Assembly: GCA_949318235.1 (NCBI GenBank)
Contig: OX439132.1
Span: forward strand, 13,239,624-13,303,623
Direction of reading: 5' to 3'
DNA length: 64,000 nt
Source of the DNA: Ecdyonurus torrentis
Taxonomy: Eukaryota > Arthropoda > Insecta > Ephemeroptera > Heptageniidae
The translations under genes and the position numbers were made by a program. The number at the start of each line of letters is the position of its first letter. The stretch's first letter is position 1. Positions 50,516 to 64,000 of this stretch are shown here, piece by piece. The notes under the pieces were generated by a model. It was given only the letters and a program-made list of their open reading frames with translations, was not told the DNA's origin and searched no databases.

Positions 50516-52180
50516 TTTTTAAAATTAGAACATTAGTTTTATAGAACTCAAGAAACATGTTTCATTAAACTTATGTAATATTATACAAAAGAAAAATGAA
50601 AATAATGCAATGAAAACGTTTGTATAAAATGTTTTAAATTCCATAATAACAAGTATAAAGTGTACTGTTTTATATATTATGCAATGAATTTTCTTAAAAA
50701 GTTATAAAACAAAAATTCAAGGAAAATGCATTCTTTTTAAAGAAATATAAATATTTCATGTTATATTCTGACCTAGTTGCACTAAACTTTTGTATTGTTG
50801 CATTGAGCTTTTATACTTGATTTTAATATAATATTTATATTTAAAAAAAAAAAGAAAAAAAATAATCTGAATATTTGAGAAAAAGCAAGAAAGAAAGAAA
50901 ATGATCTTATATAGCTCTCCTCTTCGAGTTCAACGTAGCGTACATAAATGATCGTTCTATTTTTCTGAATAACGTTGTATTATTATTATTATTCTCTGAG
51001 CAAACATACAAACAAAATCCAACTTGAAATTTTCATATAAAAATATAATATTACATCTTGTTTTCTCTTGATCTAAATATATTGTAGTGATGTACATATT
51101 ACAAGAATTTACAAACAAGTAAAAAAAATATGTACTGTGTATATAATTGTTAAAATAAGATTCTAAAAGAAGTTTGTTTCTAACTTTTTTTAAAAAAAAT
51201 TTCAAATAATTATTTTTGCTAAATTGGAATTTGTTATTTTATATGACAATTTTAGACATAAAAACATTCAATAAAACAATAATTTTCTTCATAAAAGGAA
51301 CAAGTCTATTTCTATCCACATCCCAGTTTCAAAACAATTTACAATTTATTTATTTTTTTATACAGTATTTTGAATGTTATAAAAATTATGTACTCTACCG
51401 AAATGAAATGAATAACTTACATACTTTAATATATAGCAATATAGGCAACTTCACATAATCAGCTTTTGTCACTGCAAAGGTCATCATTGGTTTTATGTTA
51501 ATTTTGGCCTGGTATATGGCTTACCATGTTAGATTCAGAGTTTTGATTTTTGAATTTCTCGCTTCAGAATTATTAAAACACGTTAAATTGTACATCATCA
51601 TAAAGTAAAAAGCACAACTCAAAAAGTATTTAGGACGTGAACAAGCCCAAGTAAAAAGAACATGGTGAAAAATGTGCTCAAAGTCGACTCCAAAAGAGGG
51701 TCCGGGTTCTACCAGAAATTTAAGTTACATAAAGCTAAATTTTTAAAATATGGATCAAAATGATATTTTATTACCATATTTGAAATATTAACAATTCTTT
51801 ATAAGTCACCCAAGAAAAAATAATATTAGTAAAATTATTAGTTAAAACATAAAATTTTCTTGCTCTAACAAGTAAGATTTTTGTATCACAAGTATAGGAG
51901 AACGGATTTTGTAGAAAAACAACGAAGTCATAAAATTGTGAAATTCTATTTATGACTCACCATTGCAGCTTTATGAAGTAAAATATAATTATGATGGTTA
52001 ACATAATTATTTTTTTATGTATTGCAGGGCAGAGTATGTTTTGAAGTCAAAAAATCATTTTGTATATTACCTTTAATAAGATATATTGCTATTTCTATGT
52101 AAATAGCCTCTAAGATAATTTTAATTTTGATAATTTTTTGAATATGATTAAATAAAATAAAAACCAAAGTTAAATTATAG

Positions 52181-52412
52181 CGAGTTTTATAACCATTATA
52201 TCATAAAATATGTGATTAAAATGCGATAAATTTATACTGTTCTATTTTAATGTGTATTGTATGTCTATTTTTTTTTCTCTTCATTATGTTATAAAACTCT
52301 GACATAAGAATTATGTTTAATATGTGTCAGAGGACCATGTAAGTGGGTCCTCAATAAGTGGGTCCTTTTGTGGCCTCTCAATAAAAACCATTTATTATTA
52401 TTATTATTATTT
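52181..52412 (+). mobile_element. Retroposon 3' end with TTA tail, family E copy 1
   Basis: Ends gtggcctctcaataaaaacc followed by a TTA repeat (52391-52411). Matches the complement of 59131-59360 over at least 200 bases, including gagttttataaccattat, ttatgttataaaa and tgtggcctct. A shared body ending in a simple-repeat tail is the known form of some non-LTR retrotransposon 3' ends. No ORF is left. Confidence 0.6.
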
Positions 52413-52602
52413 AATCAGCCACTGGGCTTTCACACGCTGCTTGTATCGATGATAAAATAACGCTATTATAATAAATGTCACTTATATTAAAAACCCTCAG
52501 TTCACAGTTTTCATAAATTATGGACATATCTCAAACATAGCTGTTATATACACAGACACAGTTGCAACGTTTTCGAAAGCGGAATATAATAGAAATACTG
52601 TA

Positions 52603-52702
52603 CACTGGTCCCAAATAAATCTGAATGAAGCGTTAATCTCTCCAAATGTTAAATAAATGGGGAAACTTTAACGCAACCGTTCAGATTTATTCAGGACCAG
52701 TG
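52603..52702. mobile_element. Short TA-flanked MITE (100 bp)
   Basis: Ends CACTGGTCCCAAATAAATC and GATTTATTCAGGACCAGTG, about 28 bp inverted repeats, with TA at 52601-52602 and 52703-52704. Mariner-type by target site. Confidence 0.75.
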
Positions 52703-52900
52703 TACCTTATCTTCTTCCTCAGAATAGTGACCTTTACTTTGCGACGTGCTGACCGCCTCATGGTGGTGGGCTTATCATTGTCCGGTGTTTTTGTTGTTGT
52801 TGATATTTTCCTTTGTACTTTCACGTGGGTATGCAGTACACTTTTTTCATACGAATTTAAGACATACATAATATATGTAATGTATGGATTATGGATGTAC

Positions 52901-52901
52901 A

Positions 52902-52961
<60 letters not shown>
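52901..52961. repeat. TA microsatellite
   Basis: Perfect (TA)n. Confidence 0.95.
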
Positions 52962-52963
<2 letters not shown>

Positions 52964-55330
52964 TATACATATAACATTTATGAGACAGCGTAAATGATTA
53001 ACAAAACTCATTATAGTAACGAATGAGCAAACATTTAAATAATATGGACTGTAAAATGCAAATATTAAACTGCAATGGAAGAATAAAGAGAAATAAGAAG
53101 TACATAATTTACTTCTTGTAAAGTTGTGAAAGAGATTGAAAGAGAGAGAGAGAGAGAGAGAGAACATTAAACGACCTGTTATACATTAAGTTCAAACTAT
53201 ACACCGTGTATATGAACATGAACAGTATATAACTTGACGTAGAATATAATATTTAATGTATGTAAAGTCACGTTGTAGAAAATTTAGTCATTATTCATAT
53301 AAGAGACTTGCTACAGAATCAACAAAATACTGACTTTTTTGTCCTTTTCCTTTTATTTTACCCCAGGCAGTTTAATTATTAAAAAAATATTTTTAATGAT
53401 AATTAGTATAAAAAGAAAAAAAATCACTTTATTTACGACTTTTGAAAGCTATGTAATGCTTAGCAAAGAAACCTATAAGGATTATAGATACTGTACTTTT
53501 TTTATTATTATGAATATTCTTTGAAGTTTTGCAAAATTTAATATTTATTTGAGACTTTTCCTGAAAATATATCAATAGAACAGCTTACAGGAATAGTTGA
53601 CGCATATACTGTATAATACCAATTCAAATATAAAATTTACAAGTGGAATACATTTATGTAAAAATTTTATAACCACTATTTGGAAAGCTTTCAATCATAT
53701 AAATATTGGAAAATATGAAGAAGAAAAATATATACATACACAAGGTATAATATTACAACTATTGAAGAGAAATTAAAAAAAATTGTTGATAGTTTGGCTG
53801 CATGACCGGTTACGATTCAAGCCAATCTAATTAACCGAAACACAAATTAATCAACAATATTATTATAGTGATAATATTTTAAAATACGTGCATTTTTGCT
53901 TAATTCCATACTTGTCTTTATGTACATTATTTAATTATGTAAATTCAGTGCATTTTTTTCTCATTGCAAATTTAGTGCAACTTTTTTTTTTATTATTATT
54001 GTAAAATACAATTGTTTGTATGATAGTAAAAATTAAAAGCCACATCTACAAAGTAACATACTTATAATTTCATTTTTTTTTCTTTTTAGTTAAATATATT
54101 TAAATTATTATTTTTCAATATTATCTGCTTAACTCTTAACTTTTTTTTTTTTTGCAATTTCAACACACGCATGTGTGTGCCTGCGTGATGAAATTTAAAA
54201 GATAACAAAGTACAGATGATCTGAATTTGTACTCTCGAACACGTCAGACTTCAATCTGTCTTATCAAAATCAGCAATCAAAAATACCCATATAGAATAAC
54301 ATGAATATTATACACAGTACAGTAAGTATTCGAGTGTTGATGATGGCATTAATACAGCTGCACTGAATTTGTTTGGGAAGTGCATTTGTACTACTAGTAG
54401 AGTGACATAAGATAGCCGTATATTAGTTTATCATTCTCGTATTTAGAATCAATATCTTTTAGTCTAGACCATAGAATTGATTTATAAGGGTTTTAAGATG
54501 AAAAAATAAGCTACTTAGGAATTTGACTAAAAAGTTGTAAAGAAAGAAAAATCTGAAATTTTGCACAGTGACATTTTCGCATAAAGTATCTTCAAAAATG
54601 TAAAAAAATGGAGGTCATTATGTTAGATTTTAGATTATGATGTTTTGAAGTTTTAGTCTCATAAGAGCCCGTGTTAATTTCAATAATTATTTTCTCTCTT
54701 ATCTGATAGTTACGGGTTCTAAAAGAATTATGATATAGGTAGCTGTTACTATTAACATTCAAATGGCATCATGATGTATGAAAGTTTTCTTTTTAGATTT
54801 TGAGATACAAGCCATCTAAATATATTTACGACGCAACAAATTAAATAACGTTATCATCAAAAGAACCTATATTTAGTATAGAATATTCAAGTAAATTTGC
54901 AAATTCTATTTTCACATTTTATTTTGTAAAACATTTCCAACAGCATAAACTTTAAAAGTTCTGATAGCCCGAAGAGTTTGAAAGTCAAATTCTTGAATGT
55001 TTAGTGAGAGTAAAATATTTTCATTTCCTGTTTACACTGCACTTGTGTTTGTAAAATCAAAATTTAATAAGTACCCTACTAAATCTTCTCCGTTATGAGA
55101 AACTTTTTGTATAAGGAAATAATTTTCACAACTCTGATTATGATTATGCTCTGAAATGAAAATTCTATATATATTTTTATACATCTTTTATGTACCGTGT
55201 ATTATCACCAATAAGATTATAGTTATAGATATGTCAAGTATTATGTTTTCTAAAAGATAAAGAAAAAAAAATTAAACAAAAATTATCAAAAGCAAGTTTT
55301 TCATGTTTCATCGAAAAAAATAATAATAAT

Positions 55331-55448
55331 TGGGAGGGATTCATCTACAAGATAACATAGTTAACTTTTGAAAAATTCTTATTGTTGTGAATATTTAACA
55401 GACTTTTTCAAAAGCTAGCACTGTTATCTTCTTGATGAATACCACCCA
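55331..55448. mobile_element. Short TIR element, family F copy 1 (uninterrupted)
   Basis: Starts TGGGAGGGATTCATCTACAA and ends TTGATGAATACCACCCA. Matches the complement of 58151-58379 minus its internal insert, including attgttgtgaata and ttaacaga. Confidence 0.72.
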
Positions 55449-55647
55449 AATAACTATAACTATAGAACAGTTTTTTAATGACGTTTTATAATTTAAGTTA
55501 CAATTCTATATTCGCAAATACATGCACATCATAATAGTAATGAATACAATGCAAGGGTTGTATAATGCTTTCATATAATTTATATATTATAGTCACATGT
55601 AAGCTTAATTAAAAAAACATTGTATTGTTTGTTTCCATTTCGTGCAC

Positions 55648-55648
<1 letters not shown>

Positions 55649-55733
<85 letters not shown>

Positions 55734-55769
55734 CGTCTTTATTCAAAAAAATGCATAGAAAAAAAACAA

Positions 55770-55827
<58 letters not shown>
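55649..55827. repeat. Two TA microsatellites separated by 40 bp
   Basis: (TA)n at 55649-55730 and 55773-55827. Confidence 0.95.
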
Positions 55828-55831
<4 letters not shown>

Positions 55832-58150
55832 CTCTGGAAAAACAGTAATATGCCTAATATGATTTTATATAAAATAGGTGCAATCTTTTGTACAGTACAG
55901 TAATACTTTCCATAGCAAAAATATGATAAATATACACGGACAAATATAAATACGTAATAATTATGCTACACCATTTTCAGCAATATCATTCTTTATAATA
56001 TGATTTATGCTATGCTGCTTCATAACTATAATATTAAATGGTAAATAAGGAGCATAAACACTACTTTTTTACAGAAAAGTTATTTATACAAATTCTAATT
56101 TACCAACAAGTATGCTATAATGACATAATAGAAGCATAAATCACATAATATTTTCACTCCATGTAACAAATGTAACAAATATGGGGTGTCAGGTGTGTGT
56201 CATCCCAACACAAGAAAAATAAAACACGTGCTTTTTCATTTATTTTTTTCTTTCTTTCTTTTTTTTTTCTGCCTTTAAACAACTCAATAAGCTAATAATA
56301 ATTATTTCATAATAAATGAGTTTAATTTTAATAAACAAAAATGACTATTAACTTACATAATTTTGTTTTTTTATAATATAGTTCTTCTGTTTCTATATAG
56401 TGGATATAATTATTTATACAATCTCTATTATTATACAGTGTTAGATTTCCAGTTTTCCTCTTTACTTTAACAATGTATATATTGAAATACATTATGTTCA
56501 TTACTAAATTACTATAGTTGCTATTAAATTTCACATGTATATGGCTCAATCTCATAAGCTTAATGTAATGGGTAGTCAAAACAAATAAAGCAGTAAAATC
56601 GTATTATTTGTTTATCGTATAGATACTGTATAGCCTTTGATGAAAGTTATAAACAAAATATTGGTTTAATCGTTAATGTTTGATATATGATACAAGTTTG
56701 TGCTGTTCGTTTATATTGATGCTGTTCATATACTATTGCTGATATGAATTTTGATCATTTTTATACATGAACTGCATTTTTTTCGTGAGGTTAATAAGAA
56801 ACTGATATGTTATACACTAAAGTATATAATATGAAAGTCCATGGAGCGAACGGCTAACGGCAGGCACCAATTAGAAGAGTATGGTATGGCTATACATAAT
56901 TTAGAGTTTGGACCATTCAAGCCAACCGAAAGAACAGACCGGAATCTGTACAGAATCTGTTTATTCTTTTAAATCAAAACAACAATAACGGCACTACGGT
57001 AGGCATCATTATAACATTAAGTTTTATAATTTTTATATGACACATTTTGCCTATTATTTTACAATACCCTGATTTTACTTCTTTTTTTTTTTTAATTTAT
57101 TATTATATTTTACTTACATTATTTATTACATAGAAATTTCTGAGTATACACTTACATACTGATAATATAATTGAGTAAAGCCAAAACCACTAAAAAAATC
57201 TAGCAAAAAACAAAATTATTGTCTTAATTAAGTATTTTTATTGTAATTAACTTATTATAAATAAATAAAGAGTATATTTAAAGATTTTTATTTGAAAGAT
57301 ATTAATAATAAAAATATGCGGTCAACAAAGTTCTGGTCAAAGTTCTGATTGTGATTTCAACTTTTGGTTTTCCAAATTTTCAAATAATAATAATAATAAT
57401 AAGTTTTAGATTACAGTATATAGTATGAGACAAAATTGTTGAACTCTACTTTTAGACTCTTTTATGACGTAAAATTAATTTGAAATTTCCAGTCATTTCT
57501 TGAAAATAAAATAAAATTAATACAAGCAGGGATATCAATTAAACGTAATATATATTCTTGTATACAACCAACGCATAATTATAATGGTAGGTAGTATAAT
57601 ATGTACAATACATGACCTTTACGTGTATACTGTATTACACTTCAAATAATATAAATATAACTCTGAATGTTAGACATTCAATCATTCTGAATTTTAGTAT
57701 TTGAGAACCTATATAGAGTATCAAAATACAGTACTTTGTATTTGAAACACGTGTAAAGAATAATTTTAATAATATGAACATACAGACGTTCTACAAATTT
57801 CAAACGACCGTGTATGCCAATCCAAGCATTCACTCTGTGACTGCCTTTCTTTATTCCTTTGATACTATTAAATTGAAATCTCTTAGCAGAAAATATATTC
57901 TGTTATTATTAATTTAAGGATACCATAGAAAATTTTGATTAACTTTGTTTTTAGTTAGATATTTTTGGTGGAATTTTTCAATGAGGTTACAAATTGAACT
58001 GCATTTTTTATTACTTCACTGGCAAAAATATATGCAATAATTATGCTAGCTTATTTTCAGCATACAATATGTTCAATACAGCATAACCTATGCAATACTT
58101 TATAAAAACTATGTTATTAATCATAAATATTATGTTGTCTAACATAATTA

Positions 58151-58379
58151 GGGTGGGATTCATCAACAAGATAACAGAAATGCTGTTCGTAAACCCTGTT
58201 CTCTTGCACCAAAAAATGCGCATTCCATTTGATTAACCATAGCTGATCGTCATTTTAGGAGCAAAGAACAGGGTTTACGAACAGCATTAGAGCTATCTTT
58301 TGAAAACCTCTGTTAAGTATTCACAACAATCAGAATTTTTTAAAAATTAACTTTGTTATCTTGTTGATGAATCCCACCC
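58151..58379. mobile_element. Short TIR element, family F copy 2 (interrupted by a second element)
   Basis: Ends GGGTGGGATTCATCAACAAG and CTTGTTGATGAATCCCACCC are perfect 20-bp inverted repeats. Removing 58179-58288 plus one AGA gives about 116 bp, the length of copy 1. Confidence 0.8.
58179..58288. mobile_element. Palindromic element nested inside family F copy 2
   Basis: Ends AATGCTGTTCGTAAACCC and GGGTTTACGAACAGCATT are inverted repeats continuing into tgttct/agaaca. Flanked by AGA on both sides (58176-58178, 58289-58291), a possible 3-bp target duplication. Absent from copy 1 at the same point. Confidence 0.78.
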
Positions 58380-58550
58380 TTTGTTCTAATTTAGCTATAT
58401 ATTCTATAATGGCATAAATGTAGCATAAATTTAGTAATTCAAAATTTTCATGTTGAAATACGAAAATAAGTATTTTTACTAAATTCTTGCATGGATGTGT
58501 CTTCTTGACCAGATTTTTTTAAAATATAACATCATAAGATGTTTAACGAA

Positions 58551-58666
58551 CCACTTGCAATGAACGAACTTTTTAAAATAATTTGAAAAATTCTCAATGC
58601 ATTTCTTATAGAAAAAATCATTTTCACTTACACGTTGCAAAAATTAAAAAAATTCATTGCAAGTGG
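58551..58666. mobile_element. Short palindromic element
   Basis: CCACTTGCAATGAA at the left is mirrored by TTCATTGCAAGTGG at the right. The interior is AT-rich with weak further pairing. Confidence 0.55.
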
Positions 58667-59130
58667 TCCATGAAAGGAAATGCATTCTAGTATGAGAATA
58701 TTGCTTTAATGTAGTAAATGTAGTAAATGTTTTTGGTTAACAATAAACTAAACTACATAGTGACAACTATATAAAAATATGAAGTACAAAAAAATAAGAT
58801 AACGTCCAATATCATATATTAAAAACGTTAAATTGAAAGAGCAATGGGTAAAACTAAAAACAATGATAATTGGAATAGATAAGATAAAAAACTAATCATA
58901 AAAATAATATAATTATGCTATTTGTGAAGAAATTTAGTATTTTATCCGTAAGCATAAATTATTATATATAATTGTGAAATTAAATAACTTTCAAAGTAAT
59001 CATTTTCCCCCCTGTAAGTTTCTGTGTACATACCCTTAATTATAATAGTCGTAGTCCAAGTTATGTCTGATTGATGTCATCATTAGGAAACCTTTAATTA
59101 ATATATATTTTAGGAAGACTTATTTATTTT

Positions 59131-59360
59131 AGTAATAATAATAATAATAAAATAAGAGGCCACATAAGGTATACCCCCACGTACGTACATAGTCCTCTAA
59201 TATATATTAAAAATACTTTTTATGTCAGAATTTTATAACATAATAAATATAAACATACTATACACATTAACAATTTCTAATTTAATCAATTTTTAATCAC
59301 AGACATTTATAATATACAATAATGGTTATAAAACTCTTCATATATTAAGTACGAGTTTGG
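59131..59360 (-). mobile_element. Retroposon 3' end with TTA tail, family E copy 2
   Basis: Reverse orientation; the TAA repeat at 59133-59150 is the tail. Body similar to 52181-52412 with substitutions and small indels. Confidence 0.6.
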
Positions 59361-59959
59361 TATTACTTTATCACATTTAGAAACTAGACTATTTGGCACT
59401 CATTTTTAAATAAATAAATATAGCACGATAGTATTGAAATTTTGCAGGCAGCAAGGCAGTCAGTGCTATAAACTTAATCATTAAACCATGCGGAGTTAAT
59501 TTTTCTCTTAGGATTCTGAGTTAAGCAAAAGCTTTCCAATATGTTAAAAGTTTTTGCATTTTTTTCCTGTCTAAATTACAAGCTATATTTGTCTAAACCG
59601 TATATATTTAAAGAGTTTCAATCATGATAAATAATATTATTGATAATATGGCATTTTTCAAAGAGGAATACAGGCACATTATGTAAATAAACCACTTTAT
59701 TTATTTGTCTTTTTGTAGTATAGTGAAAAATAAATAAAATTGGGTACTGATGTGTTGTTAGTATTATTATTATTTTGCAGGGAAAATATCTCATTAAATT
59801 TCTTTTTTCAAAAGTTTATAATGCAGACTTGATACGGAGAGTGAGAGTTGCGGCCAATGGACGGAAAATATCGAACATATGAAAATGAGTAAACAATTAT
59901 TTACTGGAAATTTATTAGTATATTATAACATGTCTGCGGTACATATGAGAAGTTCAATT

Positions 59960-59960
<1 letters not shown>

Positions 59961-60018
<58 letters not shown>
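59961..60018. repeat. TC microsatellite, about 58 bp
   Basis: Perfect (CT)n. A short GA run follows at about 60136. Confidence 0.95.
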
Positions 60019-60020
<2 letters not shown>

Positions 60021-61413
60021 ATTTTTAGGTATATTTACACTGCCGTCTATCGAACTATAAAATAATAAATCTTGTGAATATAAATTTTGTTTCACGCGAA
60101 TATTGATTTATTCTCGGATCTCTTCTTTAGAAAACGAGAGAGAGAGAGAGAGAATCAGAAGACAGTTAAATGTCGTATATACCCAGTAATTTAACGGTTA
60201 GTACCAATTATTTAATTAATCAATCAAATAAACTGATAATAATAACTCTCTTTTTCTAAAAATGAAAGCTAAAAAAAAGTAGAGATATTACTCGATGTTA
60301 TAAAATGACAGTTATTGTAAATTTTAATTTGTTTGACGTTACAATGTTGACATGGTAGAAATTTATCATTATAACTTTCAAGTTTGAATAAAAACAAACT
60401 ATTTAAAGCTCAGCAATATCAATTCAATAATGGATTGAAATAAAATATTTCAGCTAGAATTGCCTAAATTTGGCTTAACTCATTTTTATTTTTAGTTGCA
60501 TTTAAAATATTAAACACGTTTAATATCATTAATTTTTACTTCTACAGATGTAAAACACACACTTTCTTTTCCGCATTAAATATGTAATACACTTTAAAAA
60601 AAAAAGTTTAAAATAAGATCTTTTTCTTTACTTTATTATACTTGAGACCAAAAAAGAACACAATATATATTTATATAAGTAAAAATTATAAAGTATTTTA
60701 CATAAAAGAAAGTGGTCCTTTACAATTTTTAGATTTGAAAAACTTCTATTCGTGGAGTTTGAAAAAAAAAAAGGTATGATAACAACGAAAAAAAAAGTTT
60801 TTTTTTTGCTATACTTTTATTTCATGTATGTTGTACATCCCAGAAAATCTTTTGTATGTCTATGATATAAATAATAGTTAATTATTAAATATTGTTTGCT
60901 CTATACATTATAAAATATTTTTACTTTTCTGTTTATGTATATACTTTTGTAACATCGATGTGTTTTTTGTTCACTAAAATATATTCTGTGTACAGCTTAA
61001 AGGCTCTTAAAAAAAACTACGGAATTTTATATAAGTAAAACTCTAACACTTACTTGTTAGATGTATTTATTTTAACTTTAAAACTTTTTAATGGATTATA
61101 AAACTGTATATTCCAGAAAGTTTTCAGTATTCATTGAAGAATAAAAATAAAAAATGCAATTTATTTTTATTATTTCATTATCAAGTTACATTCAATTTAG
61201 ATCTATATTACCTATATATATTAGATGCAGTACGTGTGAGATTTTCTTTAATATAAGTATAAAGCATTAATAATTTTGTTTCCAAGCCCTATTCAGTTGT
61301 AAGAAAATGTATATATTTTACGATTATGTAAATGTATTTCCAATATTTTGAGGCAAAAGAAAAATGTTCAAACTAGAATGCCAACTGAAATTTTATAACA
61401 TTATTTTTTTTAT

Positions 61414-61452
<39 letters not shown>

Positions 61453-62232
61453 AACCCGCGTCAACATTATTCAATGTTAGATGTTGAAGGATTAATGTTA
61501 TACATTCTTTACAAATATTTTCATCTAACTGATATCTTTCAAGTGACGTATTTTGCTATGGTAAAATATATATTTCTAAATAAATTACGTTGCAAAAACT
61601 ACTTTCTAAAGATAACTTCTATATGTTTACCTAGAACTAATATTTCACATTTAAAGTTTGAGTAATGTGCACTTCTTTGTGTCTCTAATACAAAATATAA
61701 TAAAGAAAAATCAATATCGATATTCAGGGGTTTAGCATATATTTTTGTTAATTAGAAATAAATGGGTTGTATGATATATAACATATTTCGTTATTTTACA
61801 AAAAAGAAAAACTTAATATGAATGGTGTGATATATATGTATAACTTTGACTGATAACTTATATAATTTCCCATTATTTTATTCCCTACTTCAGGTGTACT
61901 GTGTTACAACTAAATAATTCTATATAAACATTTCTATAGCCTCTTGACTTATAATTTATATTAAATTTACATTTTGTTGTGGTGAAATTATAATTCATTT
62001 CAATTCACACTTGGCTTTGCAGAATATATGTATATAAATATATAAGTCTTCTCTTTAAACGTAAAGGTTAATATTTCTAACTTCATGCAAGGAGACATTT
62101 TAAGCAATTATCAAAGCAATTTTAAATTTACTAAGAACAGGTTAATTTCACAAAACAATTCTACAAATTCGTAACATAACAATTCTCAAATTGTGAATAA
62201 AAGGTATGTGCAATATTATGCACATATCCGCT

Positions 62233-62270
<38 letters not shown>

Positions 62271-63490
62271 CTTCTTCTTCTTAGCTTAGAGGGTTATCAA
62301 TTTGGAGCGGAAATAGTCAAACGAGAAACTTTATTTTCACAATAAGTTTTTCTACGTTATGTTCAGCATAATAAATACTATTATTTTCAAATAACATTGA
62401 ATGAAATTAAAAAAAAAAAAAAAAAAAACTGTTCCGAAAAAAGTTTTAATAATATTTTTAATTCTAAAAAAAGTGTCTATTTGATTTAAAAAGTTGGCAC
62501 TAATGTTTGAATTTTTACATTTACATGTTATCCAATGACATTGCATGCTATCTTTAATGTGGAATAAACTTAATATTTAATCGTGTTTCGTGTTTGCACA
62601 TGTTTGGCATAGCTATAATTTAAAGTAACGTTTGATCTCTACTTTGTGTTAATTGTAAATTTCGCAACTGTTCAGTTTGTGCGATCAGTCACTTACTGCC
62701 TTGACAATAATTATTTAGCTAATTTTTTAAAATGAGCCTTATTTGAGATACATGTAAAAATCAATTTTTTAAAAATTTTAAAATTTCAAAGGTAAGCACT
62801 GAGCAGATATGAATAGACAGAGTTATATTTTAACTTTGTGTTTGTAATTTTGATCTTATATTTAATTGATTAAAATTTTTGACTTCTATAATTTTTCATA
62901 CACATTTATTTATTTATTTTTTTTTTTAAGAATTTTTGAACAATGTTTTGGCTTTTTTATCAGTTATGGTCTTGGATATCTTAAAATAAGCCCTTTTTTT
63001 ATTAGTATTTCTTATTGTTGTTTGTTTTTGTTTATGTACCAACCTTAAGACAACAAATAATATTCACACAAAAAATAAAAAAATAAAATAAACATACAAT
63101 AATTTTAGTAAAAACTGGTTAAAAAATTTTTTTAGCGTACATGTATAGATTTGTTATACACAGTATAAATTATTTTTACTAATATTCATAATACTGCCTA
63201 CCAATTTTGTAATAAGTTGAAATGTTACTATATAATATGATTTTGTATTAATTAAATCATATCAATCGGAATCATGCCCATACATAGTACAAAATTTTAC
63301 ATTTAAGTTTCAAAATACAGTATAGTTATTGCTATTTTCGGACATACCTGTATAAACAAGAAAGTTCGTTCAAATGCAAAGCAGCGTTGTTTCAATAATC
63401 AATATGTACCATAATGGTTTAAAAATATTGAAAATAAACATATACAAAGGTTTTATTACATACTGCTTTACGTCTCACACAAATTGTTGA

Positions 63491-63819
63491 AGGCATAGAC
63501 CAGAAGAAAACATAAGCATTTATATCACAAAACACTTGATGTGACTAACATAAATAACTTTAGTTTGTATCAAAACCCAACTCATCAAAAAATTTCGATT
63601 TATGCAACCCGCACAACATTTTTTTTACTAATTTTTGCATGTTTCTGACGTCAGAAACATGAATAGTCACGCAAATTGCACAAGTGCATACTTTACAGTA
63701 TTTCCACGCTCTCTCGTGGGGCTACATTAGTATTGTGGTAAAAATTGTCATCAGTTTGGCAGATCCCATTTCGTGTTTATTCATTAAAAAGCACATGTTG
63801 TTTTAAGTGGTCTATGACT
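63491..63819 (+). mobile_element. MITE family A, copy 5
   Basis: Ends AGGCATAGACCA and TGGTCTATGACT; TTAA follows on the right only. It carries TGACGTCA at 63646-63653. It has the fullest match to the family consensus I could build by eye. Confidence 0.8.
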
Positions 63820-64000
63820 TTAATGCTTTATTTTACTTGGTTTTATACTCATGTAACCAACTATATAGGAAAAACGGTCGGTTGAACTGAATACTTGATG
63901 AATTATAGAAACATTATTCATATAGTTGTTCACTTTTTTAAGTATCACCCGGTGTCAACTCGCGTGTTAAACGTCCGTTTATTAACAACTTGGGGAATAA

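Larger units (their letters stand above)
48546..64000. other. 5' flank of the gene, no coding exon recognised
   Basis: No conserved exon is seen. A 5' non-coding exon of the hydroxylase gene could lie here but cannot be pinpointed. Contents are the TTCTTG hexamer array, Tc1/mariner-like short elements at 49174 and 52603, retroposon tails at 52181 and 59131, TIR elements at 55331 and 58151, a small palindromic element at 58551, a family A copy at 63491 and microsatellites. Confidence 0.7.

Overview
The window looks like nuclear DNA from an animal, most likely an invertebrate. It is very AT-rich, its one recognisable gene is broken by large GT-AG introns, and it is crowded with microsatellites and short inverted-repeat transposons. 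Nothing prokaryotic or organellar is visible (no operons, no CRISPR, no rRNA or tRNA gene). I cannot name the species from the sequence alone.

The only protein gene I can support lies on the minus strand. Six coding exons were found by joining conserved open stretches at canonical splice sites: 48545-48332, 36308-36109, 25538-25290, 20055-19872, 16573-16401 and 11702-11505. All junction phases agree and the product is 405 residues. It is a multipass membrane di-iron oxygenase of the fatty acid hydroxylase / sterol desaturase superfamily, with all three histidine boxes intact. The general layout resembles C5-sterol desaturase (lathosterol oxidase), but I cannot assign the substrate. At least one further 5' exon, probably non-coding, is likely and was not located.

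Layout: 1-11504 is the 3' flank of the gene with no exon seen; 11505-48545 is the gene with five introns of about 3.3 to 12 kb; 48546-64000 is the 5' flank with no exon seen. Introns and flanks hold the more unusual content. Two hAT-like non-autonomous elements (12400-13547 with a perfect 8-bp target duplication, and 29225-30648) carry dense terminal arrays of short near-palindromic repeats. There are also at least five multi-copy families of short elements, single foldback elements, Tc1/mariner-like and TTAA-flanked elements, one MITE nested inside another, and about 2 kb of dinucleotide microsatellite by my rough tally.

The most interesting pattern is that four unrelated families of short elements each carry the CRE-type octamer TGACGTCA. 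Nine copies occur in the window, eight of them inside these elements, against well under one expected from base composition. The gene itself appears ordinary and intact; the novelty here, if any, is in the mobile-element families and their shared motif.
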